Shown piece after piece: positions 23,753-33,794 of a DNA stretch of 64,000 nt (its first letter is position 1; each line of letters begins with the position of its first letter). The notes under the pieces are model-generated. The model worked only from the letters and a program-made list of their open reading frames with translations, did no database searches and had not been told where the DNA came from. Source of the stretch: Pocillopora verrucosa (Eukaryota; Cnidaria; Anthozoa; Scleractinia; Pocilloporidae); assembly GCF_036669915.1 (NCBI RefSeq), contig NC_089324.1:17323631-17387630 (forward strand), given 5' to 3'. Position numbers and translations under genes: made by a program.

Positions 23753-25491
23753 GTCTCAATAGATCGTCAAAATTTAGGGAAAATTCCAACCTTCCTCAAA
23801 TCTTCAATACAATACTCGATATGCTTAGGAGCCAAGCTTAGAGCGTCAACGCACACACAGGGTTATGGGATAGCCGTAATTGACACATTTGTAAACATCA
23901 AAATTACGAGACTTCATGAGGAGTCCACAAGTTAATATTTGACAAGGTGAGGATGCTTTCTCCTTGATTCTTTATTTATACCAAGGTCTGTTTAATGATG
24001 TAGGTCTATGTACTATTTAGAGCGTAACCTCATCACCTATTCAATTTTCTCTCCGTATCTCGATCGATGTGCTCGATCGCAAAGTAATTGCGAAGGACTC
24101 GATTAGCTTAGGCTGCCGGCGAAACTAAGAAAAAATTGTGCTTAGCGGAACAGGTGTTTTGATTAAGTTTGTTGATGAAAATATCGGTTCAGTAGTATTT
24201 TAACATATGACTTAAAATGAAACATTTTGAGTCGCTGCGTCGATTACATTACAGAAAACCAAAGACAATTGAAATTACTCATGGTTCACATATTTACAGG
24301 CACCCAAGGTACAAACAATACTAAGGCCGGCAAATTGTTTTATCTCTCAATTAATCGAAAATTTCTTATTTTTAAGTTTTATCCAAAATTTGACGGCAAA
24401 ATTTTCGCAGAGCCCAGTAGTTCATTATGCATACAGTTCTTGGATAAAGAACACAATGGCGAAACAATCGATTGTGTTTGAGACTACGGTATTGTTTGAG
24501 AATAGTCTGGGGTGCTACGGAAATCTTCCCAACTTGACGATTAGACGATGTTTCCTGAAGATTGAGAGAATTAGGGCTGCTAGAGACTTCATTATTTGGC
24601 GATTTGCATTTAGAATATGCAGACGGACTTGAGTGCGGAATGTAAATTACAGATGTAATTATTATATAGACTGGTTGTACATAAATCACGAAATTGTTGA
24701 TTCCTTCAAAGCATAATGTTTCCGTCATTTAGTGCCATCGAAATTGTTTTATGGAATTGGCTTTTCAACTTTAATTTCCTTACTCAGTGATTTGAATTAC
24801 TAGACTGATTCTTTATTTTTAAGTTACTCTAGCCTCAAGGCATAGACAAGAAATGAATATTTTATCGAAGTTTAAAATGCGAGGGGCAAGAGCGATCAAG
24901 TAAAATATGTTCCACAAGGCTAGTCTGAAGGAAGGAGAGTCAACAAAAGCCCACCGATAACTGAGTTTGCCCTATTTTCGTGGTGCGTCATCAAAGTTCA
25001 ACAATTGATATCACCTCGACTTAATACTCTTTTGTTGGTTGCAACTAAATGCCCCTTAAAATTAAACAAACTCGATGGACATTCTTATCTTTTAATACCT
25101 ACAGCGAAAGAAAATTTTGGACGGCACAATATCCTTGAGCAACAGAACATGGGGGGCCAAGAATCAACGATGAAATTAAGGTACAAGTCGCTGAGTAATA
25201 ATATGAATACATGAAGATATATCGTGATCTTTAAAGGTTTTCAAGTGTTGATACTCCTTCGATCTGATAGGCGAATTTAAAATATACAATTCATTAGGAG
25301 AGAAGGAAGAGAAGGCAAGTTAGTAGATGAGGAAAAAAAAGGGGGGGGCGCCCTTGGAAGAATGGGGGGGGAGCCTAGGGAAAAGGGGGGCACGGAAGTG
25401 AGACCGGACAGTATCTTTGCAATCGCTTGTTGGATGGAAAATTATCATATTTATGAATAAAAAAGACTGTTTTCGCCAATTGCAATGAAAT
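23753..25491. other. Intergenic region upstream of NDUFB3 and the Mab-21-like gene
   Basis: Holds the divergent upstream regions of both genes. G-runs occur at 25340-25395. The open frames here (for example minus strand 24728-24372) have no recognisable motif. I see no RNA gene or mobile element. Confidence 0.5.
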
Positions 25492-26661
25492 ATGAATAAT
25501 TGCAGAGAAGAACAAGAGCCGAAATCATTTGACGACATCTCGTCCGCCGGAACACCAAGTACCAGTTCTCCGCAGTTTGCGTCTACCGACATGTTATACA
25601 CTGCGGCGTCGGTACCAGAACTAAGATCCAACCCCATAAGACCTAAGGAGTTACTGAGAAACCTGCGGAAGTACCATAAAGAAACAGTCCGCTTACCAGC
25701 CTGTGACACACAGTGGGCTAAACAACTTGTCTACAGCCATACCCAGAAACTGCTCGAGTTTTGCAAGCGGGAGACTGGGGTTGTTCGTAACATGGAGTAC
25801 ACTGGCTCTATGTATGAGAGACTGGAAACTAAGAAGAACAATGAGTTTGAAGTTATGGTTGTCTTGACGACGGGTTCCGAAGATGTTTCAGTCGAAGAAG
25901 TTGTTCCAGGACTGTATACCAAACTAAAATTGAACACTGAACAAGCTAATACGAAACTTCTCAAGTTTACAGACAACTTTGATTATCTGCGCCCTGATAA
26001 GATGCGAAACTTACTTGACAAAGTCGCCCAGACATGGACTGAAAGCTCAAAAAGATTCTCCGATGGAACGAGAGTGCGGACTCACAAGCATGGAACAGCG
26101 GTTGAGATGATTATCCGGGATACTAATAGAGGAGGCTCTGTAACCGCGCAGTTGGTGCCTTGTGTAAAGATCGAGGATGACGCCGGAAAGTCGCGATATT
26201 TCGTGCCGTGCGCTTTTCAAGAATACACAAGATTCGAGTTGGAAAATAATACAGAGCGTGCGATTTTGTGGCGGAAATCATTTTCGCTGCGTGAAAGAGA
26301 GTTGCTGTCCAGTTTAGACCGTTCCGGAAGTACTTGTCGTACGGAATGTCTAAAAATTCTCAAATTCCTTTTCAATTCCGACAGAAAGCTGCGCCCTTTT
26401 CATTTCCACCTGCTAAAAACAGCCTTTCTACACTATCATAGTCTTGATCAAGACTGGCGCTCAGATCAGCTTGGGGAGAGATTCCTGGGCATGTTGAGGT
26501 ACATTCGGGAGTGTATCACGAAAAAAGATTTGCCGCATTACTTCGTTCCCCGCGTTAATCTGATGAAAGTGCTCAGTGTCTCGTCACGTAACAGCATCGG
26601 GGCAAGACTGCAGCAGTTACTCACAGATGAAAAACAGTTGTTCTATGCAATTTCGGGATAG
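25492..26661 (+). CDS. Mab-21 domain, cGAS-like nucleotidyltransferase-fold protein
   Basis: An intronless frame of 389 residues. The nucleotidyltransferase core has the GS motif at 105-106 (YTGSMYERLE) and the acidic pair E118/E120 (NNEFEVMVVL), as in cGAS and its relatives. The C-terminal helical lobe has family signatures: W260 in ILWRKSFSLRERELL, ECLKILKFLF, HFHLLKTAFLHY and LPHYFVPRVNLM. In the family the third metal-binding acidic residue sits in VDLVP-like sequence. Here the aligned text is SVTAQLVPCVKI, with Q220 in that place. Active members make cyclic dinucleotides after sensing nucleic acid; Mab-21 proteins proper are not known as enzymes. The first 45 residues are Ser-rich and probably disordered. 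No zinc-ribbon insertion is evident. Its 3' half is duplicated as pseudogenes near 33.7 and 44.7 kb. Fold assignment is secure; activity is doubtful. Confidence 0.88.
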   Translation: MNNCREEQEPKSFDDISSAGTPSTSSPQFASTDMLYTAASVPELRSNPIRPKELLRNLRKYHKETVRLPACDTQWAKQLVYSHTQKLLEFCKRETGVVRNMEYTGSMYERLETKKNNEFEVMVVLTTGSEDVSVEEVVPGLYTKLKLNTEQANTKLLKFTDNFDYLRPDKMRNLLDKVAQTWTESSKRFSDGTRVRTHKHGTAVEMIIRDTNRGGSVTAQLVPCVKIEDDAGKSRYFVPCAFQEYTRFELENNTERAILWRKSFSLRERELLSSLDRSGSTCRTECLKILKFLFNSDRKLRPFHFHLLKTAFLHYHSLDQDWRSDQLGERFLGMLRYIRECITKKDLPHYFVPRVNLMKVLSVSSRNSIGARLQQLLTDEKQLFYAISG

Positions 26662-28689
26662 ACTGCTGGGCACGATTAATGAAATCTGTCAATATTTCAG
26701 AATTTTATCTATGTAAATAATTACTGAAGAATGAACACTTTTTGAATACGCACAAACAATTAACAAGTGACAAGGCACTTTTGTTTCACAAACTCCTACA
26801 ATTTTGTTCACCACTTGATCTAAATCAGTGAAAATTGCTGTAAAGAAAGTGATTTCCCGGAAAAGTAAGTAGTTTTGTATTAGTCTTCGTAATGTATCAC
26901 TTGGAGCACCAGATAATTACTTCAACGGTCTTTGCAAATAATCAATTGCAATTACCATCCGTTTTAGAAATCTATACGAGGCAAAGGATTATTTTATTCA
27001 CGCTGTAACCAAAAGAATACATTCTCTTGACTGTAACACATAGATTCACTGTTTTCATGACATTTTTGGCTTCTTTATGCTTCTTGATACATTTTCTAGA
27101 AGCAAGACTCTATTTAGACGACGTGCAATTCCTCCTTTTCGCAGAATTCCGACGCACCAGTCAAAAATAAATCAATGCGCAAATATGGATGTTAGAGGGC
27201 CGCCCAGAACCCTCAAAGAGTTCCGCGCGGCGCGCTAAGATATTTTGTCAGAGACTTTGTGATTCGTGCGTGACACATGTCAGATGATGAGTGTGAACAT
27301 CATGTCAAGAGCTAGAAGCAGCGCCTTAAGTGATTTTGGGACATTGTCGGTTTACATGATCAACGCAACCTTGAATGACCTTTTAAATCAGTTCTTGGCA
27401 ACAACCAATTACAATGTAGAGAATATCGTCTAAGAGAGTGATTTCTTACAAATTTTGCAGAGTAGCTTTTTACACACCCGTTGTAAATAAGCGAATACGA
27501 GAGTGGAATAAAATAGTTTGATTGAGTCTAGTTCGTTAGAGTTCTATCCCTAGTAAACAGGGCAAAGTTTACGAAAATTTTTCAATTAATTTTTTTAATC
27601 AATCGCGCGACGGATTTCCCCGAAAAGCAGGGGCTCTTCGTAGTCTAGACTATATTGTGCATTATGAATTATGCTAACATACGTGTAAAAGGAACAAAAT
27701 ATAACTAAGTTTCCCACCAATACTGTGCCATCTATAAAACTCATTATTTTCTCTTGATAACCTATAACACAATGGTTAGTTACCAAAGAGAGTCCAAGTC
27801 GGCATGAATTTATGTTAAATTAACGAGATGAATCATTTTGCGAATGATGACTTAATAGAATTCCCTTTCCTGTCTCTTGAACCTTTATCATCAGAAAGTC
27901 AATCCTCCCGTTTGAAAAAGAGAGGATTTTTATATGCTTGCGATACTGCTGTAAAAATGGATTGAGGCAATTTCCTCTGTTTTGTCGCAATTGTTACGAT
28001 CAACCACGTGCAGAGGGTCTCAGTCGGGTTTTACACGTGTGAAATTGGAAATTTTTTTACTTGAAAAAATTACTCAGTTGCGATGGGTTAAGATAAATGC
28101 AGTTTTCTGGTAGGTCAACGCAGAAGAGGGTTAATTCAGTGCAAAGAAGTAACAAACCAGGCTGAACAATTCCTTGAACTGTTTAGCCACAGTTTGAACT
28201 TTCTTGCGCCTTAAAGATGTGAAAATATCATTGTATATTATTGTTTTGATCGTACGCAGTTGTTTTGACCGAACGCACAATGTCACTTGCGATCCGCGCT
28301 GTCCTTCTGCATTATTATTAACTACCTCGTATTTTTTTCATGGATATTATTAATGCGTAATCACATCATTTTTCTCGAACAATTTGGAATAAATAAGCAC
28401 TTGTAAATCTTTTCAAAGACCACAAACTGTACATTGTACTTGCCCTGCGGGCTGGTGCAATTCTGTAAGTATTATTAGTTTACTCGTGCTTATTATTCCA
28501 AATTGCACTCAAAATCATGTGATTGCCTATACTTGTAACATCGTAACTGTGCTGTTTTTGTAAGTAATTATCAATTATTATCAGAGGACTGAAAAGCACG
28601 CTTCCAGTGTCAGAGAAAGACCGATAAGTGACCAAAGGTCTAATCACAACTTCTTATTCATGTTTTAAAGCTTATTATGGAAGAAATAG
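26662..28689. other. Non-coding unit repeated at 45.4 and 55.2 kb
   Basis: Downstream flank of the Mab-21-like gene. Positions 26662-27560 match 45373-46278 almost base for base, and the part from about 27250 matches 55205-55513. Positions 27567-28000 match 33795-34220, 46406-46830 and 55605-56035. Positions about 28050-28520 match 57255-57715. No gene is evident; the conserved short open frame at 27786-27595 (minus) exists only because the DNA is duplicated. Confidence 0.8.
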
Positions 28690-31391
28690 ATAGACTGATT
28701 TTCCTGTTTATCGCGATTGACTTGCGATAGCATGCAAATAATGGTGTTACTAAAGTGCGGATCAGCAGACCGTGTAGCCTTTTATAGTCTTGTATGAATA
28801 CATGACAATTTTTTCATAAGTGAAACGCATGCAATGTTTGTCGAGAAAATTCCTACAGGACCAAAACAGCAGCCTTGAGAAGAAACTTGTTTCATGTTTG
28901 TATTTAATTCATCTCCACACCGATACCAGTTGAATCCCAGCTGTTTAGTCGTGATTTCATGAAGTTTGCGGATACAGGTGAGTACAGAATATTACAGACT
29001 GGAAAACATCTTGGCCAGCTATAATTAATACCTTTGTAAATATTTCGGCTTTGATTTTCAATCTTTATTCTTTCTCGGTTAAATTTTATCAAGGATACAA
29101 CTGATGATAAAGTATATTGGCCACCATAAGGAGTTTCTGAAGCTGACTTTTCGAGTGTTAGCCCTTCTTTAGAGCGTATTAAGTAAATTGCGTGTTGTGC
29201 GTTGAGATGTGTACGATATGTGGCAACTCCCACTGACGCAGCACCTCTGTTTCTTTGGGAACTTACCTTTTTCCTAAAATTTAACAGTCAACTGTAAAAA
29301 AAGCAGCCCAGGATCAGCTGCCAAACAGTTTGAGGATTTTTCAAAACTCATCATTTTAAAGGCTTGCAAGGACAGTTCTGCTTCTCGAAGAATCTTTGGG
29401 ACTGTTAGGTTTCTGAATATATTAACTATGTGATTATTTCAATTAATTTTCGCCTAAACTGACGGTTTGAAAATGTTAACATTTAACAAAATATTTTAAT
29501 ATCAAAAAACAGCGTGCCGAAAAATAGATTCTATACAACAGAGACTGAATTGAAACGAGTCTACCCCGAGATACTGACTCAATCACAACATGAATATCAT
29601 AAGTAAGATGTAAAAAATCACGTATGACAAAGAAAAATTCTGAGTCTCCGTGAGGAATCAAACTTCAGACCAACCACGCTCCGATGCTCTACCACTGAGC
29701 CACAGAGACCCAATGGTAAGCGACGCTCAGTAAATCATGAGATCGAGGTGAATAGATACCAGCATGAGACCGAAGCCATGTGTGTCAGTCAGGCCAAGAT
29801 GGCGTCGAAAAGCTGGAACGGGCTGGTTTCCGGCCTTTGGCTTCAGATCGATACCCGCGGGATACCATGAATACACGTGGAACTGAAATTACAACATCAA
29901 TAGTTTGCGTTCTCCTACGTCGAGCACAATAAGAAGACTTCAAATCGTATCCAGTGGCGTTCGTTTGTCTTCGTTTGCACAAATGTTTAAGTAGCCAGTT
30001 GCAGTGACCGACTCACAGAAGACTTCATCTTATTCTGATCAGTGGTGAGTTCTTTCTTTGGCAGCACTTCGTCCAATTCGATACCCCTTAAAGATAAATT
30101 TATTAAAATCGCCAGCAAAATGCGCAATAAAGTACGGCAGAGAATCATTGTAGTATATTCAAAATTCACCTGTTTGATTATTTTCTCTTCATCTAAAATA
30201 ATTTTGAAAACAATTATTGCACCATGACAAAATTAAACATATGTACATTTACTTCTTTGTAAAATTTCAACCAATCCGAGTATCCCAACTTTTCCTGAAT
30301 CCGAATTTCTCAAATATCACCCAAAATACGTTAATAATCGTTAATTGTTTTCACTTGAACCCAGCAGTGATTTCCGAATTAGCTTCCACCTTCCCACTAA
30401 ATACAGGATAAAAAAAAAAAAAAAAACACTCTTGCAATATATCTTTTACGGCCCTTTGTATCTTAGTTTTGTTATTATACTACACATTTTAAGAATTGCA
30501 ATATAAACATGAACACGAAGAATAGTCTTCTAGTTGAATAAAAACACATCTAAAGAAACCGTGCTTCGTTTTTCTAAACAGCTGAGTGTTTAAGAAAAAA
30601 ATTTTGATATAATTCTACACCAAAGTACCTTATTATCAAGCGGAAGGAAATTTAAATGACATATCATAAATATGTAGATTTTTCCTTTAGAAACGAAACG
30701 ACTTTTTTCGGAACTACACCATTGTGTATTTAGTTTATATCTTAAGCATATGTCAGCTGCAAGAACTCCATATAGAGGTAACTCATTATATTGCAAGGTT
30801 TGAAGTGATCTGAAGATATTATAGGTCCCATCCATGTAAGAACGGATGGAACAAATTTCGCCGCGTATCGTTCCGAGGAAGTTCACTTTTAGCGTTAAAA
30901 ATAGGGTGCCTCAAAAGACTTGCTTGCCATTCTGATCGCATGTTTAAATTTGGTCATAATTTTGTTCATTACGTCAAATTGTAAACGTTTTCATTTTGTA
31001 AATTTCCACTGTTACCTGTCAAAAATAGATACTGAATTGATATTTTACCGTAAAAGGTAATAGTTTCAAATATTATAGTTATCGTATTTCATCAAGTAAT
31101 TTTGAACGGTACCGTGAGCGTTTTCGGCCTTCACTTATGTATGTAGTCAACTTCGTGCGCCATTATTGATCTTTATTACGAGAAGACGTGAGCCACAACA
31201 TTTTCCACGGTGTTGAATGACTTTTCCTGGTTCTCGTTTAGCGAACAAAATTCCTTCGATATCTGGGGAGGGGGGAAGGGAATTTGGAACATTTGATTCG
31301 CTTTTATTATTGATAAACAGCTGTTACATTCCATATCCAAACAGAGTAACTTATTTTTCTCAGAAATAACAAGATTGTTTTGCACAGCAAA
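28690..31391. repeat. Duplicated flank upstream of transporter copy 1
   Basis: Positions 28690-29890 recur twice in the tandem 59160-61255, and 30330-31226 recur at 61665-62494. The stretch 30600-31391 is also present in diverged form upstream of transporter copy 3 (about 40895-41739) and at the window end. A tRNA-like element lies at 29644-29709. A likely 5' UTR splice acceptor (TTTTTCTCAG) ends about 25 bp before the transporter ATG. No protein-coding gene is visible. Confidence 0.75.
29644..29709 (-). repeat. tRNA-like sequence (SINE head or tRNA pseudogene)
   Basis: The reverse complement has a 7-bp acceptor pairing (GTCTCTG with CGGAGAC), a D-arm with A-box (GGCTCAGTGGTAGAGC) and a T-arm close to the B-box (the base G of GTTCGATTCC reads T-stem TGAAG, loop TTTGATT here). 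The part between D- and T-arms is only 18 nt and forms no proper anticodon arm. Two better copies are at 60129 and 61181. Confidence 0.6.
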
Positions 31392-32708
31392 ATGTCTGAA
31401 ACTACCAGTTATCATTTGCTGAAAAACCATACTGAAGAAGGAGAGGAAGAACGAGAAGGAAAAGAACATGAAAAAAAAATCCTGATCCAAGAAGAAAACG
31501 CGGTCGATCAAAATGAAGAGTCTGCAGAAAGGTCGAGCTTATGGAAAGCGGTTGCTAACCTCATGAGTGATATCGAGGGCACCGGCCTCCTCGCTCTTCC
31601 TTACGTGATTGCTGAGAGTGGCCTGGTAACGATAGCAGCTCTGGTCATGGTTCCCTTTATCACCTACTACACCGGAGCTATATTGATAGAGTGCCTGTAT
31701 GAGACCAACAACGAAGGCGAAAGAATTCGAGTCAGGTCCAACTATAAAGAGCTCGGTAAAGCCTGCTGGCCTCGCTTTGGTGGTGCTACTGTTGCCGCTG
31801 TCCAGCTGATCGAACTGTTTATGCTGGCGTCTTTGTATCTTGTCTTATGCGCCTCGCTCTCAAGCAGTATATTTCCAGGGATACCGGTGTCCGATAAAAT
31901 TTGGATGGTCATTGCAGCTACAATTGGGTTCCCGACCATTTTCGTAAAGAATCTTTCACAGGTTGCATGGTTCAGTTTAGTGAGTGTTGTAGCTTTATCA
32001 GTAGCAGTAATAGCTGTCTTAGCTTTTGGCATAGTACATGGCTCTAAGTGGAATTTTAGCCTTACATTAGTCTGGAATATCGATGACGCGCCAGTCTCAT
32101 TAGCAATTATAATCTTCAGCTACATTTGTCATCCTGTATTGCCAGGAGTCGAGGAAAGCTTGCAAAACAGATCACAGTTCCGCAATATACTTGCGCTATC
32201 TTATACCTTCGTTGCAATCCTCAAGATCGTTTTTTCAGTTTGTGCTTTCCTGTCGTTAAGCCCAGATATTCCAGATGTGATTGTGAATAGCCTTCCCATG
32301 GGATTTCTACGAGTCTTTGTCAACGGATTTTTGATTTTAAACGTTCTCTTTTCATATCCTTTCAGAGTCATTACCATAATTCACACAATCGAGGAAATTT
32401 TTTCAGTCGATTCACTTCCATTCAGATGTCCCGAGATTGTTTGGTTCATCGGCATTCGAGTGTTGACAAATTTTCTAACACTTCTACCCGCAATTTCTAT
32501 TCCACATTTTGCGCTTTTTATGTCATTCATCGGAAGTTTAACTGGTTCCTGCGTTGCTTTGATTTTTCCTGCAGTTTTTCACCTCAATATCCAAAAGGAC
32601 AACTTAAAACTATATCAGATCACTTTTGATATTTTGGTGATATTTGTTGGAGTTTTTGCGAGTTTTACAGGTTTAATTTTCACTGGAAAGAAAATCCTTC
32701 AGCTTTAG
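31392..32708 (+). CDS. SLC32/VIAAT-like amino acid transporter, copy 1 (intact)
   Basis: An intronless frame of 438 residues starting at the ATG of MSETTSYHLL; the upstream TTG codon is not a plausible start. The N-terminal 50 residues are acidic and cytosolic-looking (EEGEEEREGKEHEKK). The rest is an amino acid/auxin permease with about ten membrane segments. Diagnostic stretches are GTGLLALPYVI (63-73), TGAILIECLYETNNEGE (94-110), FPGIPVSDKIW, FVKNLSQVAWFSL, IIIFSYICHPVLPGVEESLQ, NSLPMGFLRVFVNGFLILNVLFSYP and IPHFALFMSFIGSLTGSCVALIFPAVFHL. The order and wording match the vesicular inhibitory amino acid transporter (SLC32A1) better than SLC36 or SLC38. SLC32 proteins load GABA or glycine into vesicles by proton exchange; the substrate here is unknown. 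A splice-acceptor-like CTCAG near 31363 suggests an untranslated first exon. Confidence 0.9.
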   Translation: MSETTSYHLLKNHTEEGEEEREGKEHEKKILIQEENAVDQNEESAERSSLWKAVANLMSDIEGTGLLALPYVIAESGLVTIAALVMVPFITYYTGAILIECLYETNNEGERIRVRSNYKELGKACWPRFGGATVAAVQLIELFMLASLYLVLCASLSSSIFPGIPVSDKIWMVIAATIGFPTIFVKNLSQVAWFSLVSVVALSVAVIAVLAFGIVHGSKWNFSLTLVWNIDDAPVSLAIIIFSYICHPVLPGVEESLQNRSQFRNILALSYTFVAILKIVFSVCAFLSLSPDIPDVIVNSLPMGFLRVFVNGFLILNVLFSYPFRVITIIHTIEEIFSVDSLPFRCPEIVWFIGIRVLTNFLTLLPAISIPHFALFMSFIGSLTGSCVALIFPAVFHLNIQKDNLKLYQITFDILVIFVGVFASFTGLIFTGKKILQL

Positions 32709-33689
32709 ACTTCATCGTGTTTTCCTTTATTTATCTAAACGAAAAGAGTTGAATTTCGTTCCTTTTTTCGAGTATTACATTGCCACATGGCAGTGTAACT
32801 TTTTCCACTGTAGATTCACTCCCCAGGTATTTGAATGTTAGCGAATGAGCTTGCAGCTGGTTAAGATTGAAGATATGATCTGCGATATCCAATAGTTTGT
32901 ATAGAAACCAATCCCCCTCCTAACCCTAGTCCACGCGGCTATCCATATAAGTTTGACTTTCGCACGGATCATGCAAATATAACGGTGTTAGCTCGAGTAG
33001 AAGGTAATTGCAAGTACGTTCTTAGGCAGCCGTAGTCCAAAATCGTCACGTAAATTGATCTACCGTCATGTGTCCCGTGTTCCTTATGTTATTAGTATTG
33101 CCTATGTTATACACATTTCTTGTTATTTCCAATCTTGTAGTTAGTCGTTCCGTTCATGATGTACTATGTTTTTAATACTTTACTCAGAAACCACTGGCAA
33201 TGGCGTGTAAATAGAAGGTTTCGATCGTGTCGTCAAGAAATTAAACTCCTCTTAAATTTATTGCTTGTGTGTTGGTCACGGTTTGATCTATCTCTAAGTT
33301 AAATTTTTATAAAAGGATATCGTTTTTTGCCGAGCTTTGGAACAGTAACACTACAATAGTATGATCAGTTTTTCACTGCCCAGTGTAGTATATTTCCATA
33401 AGCTTGGGCGAGTCGCGGGTGTGAAGGGCATATAAGAAACTGCCATTGTTCTTTGATTCTCTCTTTACAAAAGGTCTAGAATCTGATCGTCAGGTGTTTT
33501 CTTTCACAAGTAGAAAGCAAAAGGGCTTGAAAAACTGTAATTATTGTGGAGAAATAAATAGAGATAGCGCACAGATATGGAATTTCTCTTCATAATTGAT
33601 AATTACTTACAAAAACAGCACAGTTCCCGATATTATAATTACAGGTAATCACATGATTTTTCTCATGCCATTTTGAATAAATAGGCACT
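32709..33689. other. 3' flank of transporter copy 1
   Basis: About 1 kb without a gene. It matches the flank of copy 3 (43057-43592 plus 44279-44745, split by a LINE) and parts of the flanks of copies 2 and 4 (38275-38950 and 51695-52370), which lack an internal stretch of about 220 bp. Confidence 0.8.
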
Positions 33690-33727
33690 GAAACTGGACT
33701 GAAAACTCAAAAAGAATCTTAGATGGA
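33690..33727 (+). pseudogene. Remnant of the Mab-21-like gene
   Basis: The sequence CTGGACTGAAAACTCAAAA and the following bases up to GATGGAA correspond to codons about 182-192 of the gene at 25492 and to the start of the larger pseudogene at 44746, including their shared changes (ATCTTA for TTCTCC). It stops abruptly where the palindrome half begins. Confidence 0.7.
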
Positions 33728-33735
33728 AATTGCTT

Positions 33736-33794
33736 CGTCTCGAGACGACTTTAACGTCTTAGACAACTTTAACGTCTCTAGCATAAAAACGGCC
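33736..33794 (+). repeat. Half-deleted palindromic insertion
   Basis: The centre (GTCTCGAGAC) and the complete 53-bp right arm of the palindrome are present, ending CATAAAAACGGCC. The left arm is lost except for six bases, replaced by the Mab-21 remnant. The right arm has one full inner 18-bp unit (TTAGACAACTTTAACGTC). GTT follows at 33795-33797, as in the complete copies. Confidence 0.85.

Noticed and set aside
24372-24728. 118-codon minus-strand open frame with an ATG
   Set aside because: No recognisable domain, mixed composition, and AT-rich surroundings. It may be chance; I could not connect it to splice sites or a promoter.
23502-25491. Extra exon upstream of NDUFB3 to supply the missing N-terminus
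   Set aside because: An in-frame stop precedes the ATG and I found no convincing acceptor just upstream; the short form is accepted.
27595-27786. 63-codon minus-strand frame repeated at 33823, 46434 and 55633
   Set aside because: Conserved through DNA duplication rather than as protein; it varies in length and start between blocks, and no start context or family is recognised.
31380-31391. Upstream TTG as start of transporter copy 1 (likewise GTG at 41701 for copy 3)
   Set aside because: Non-ATG starts are implausible here; the ATG at 31392 or 41740 opens the conserved MSETTSYH sequence.
31176-31511. Minus-strand frame overlapping the transporter start
   Set aside because: Antisense shadow of the acidic N-terminal coding region; poly-Phe/Ser composition.
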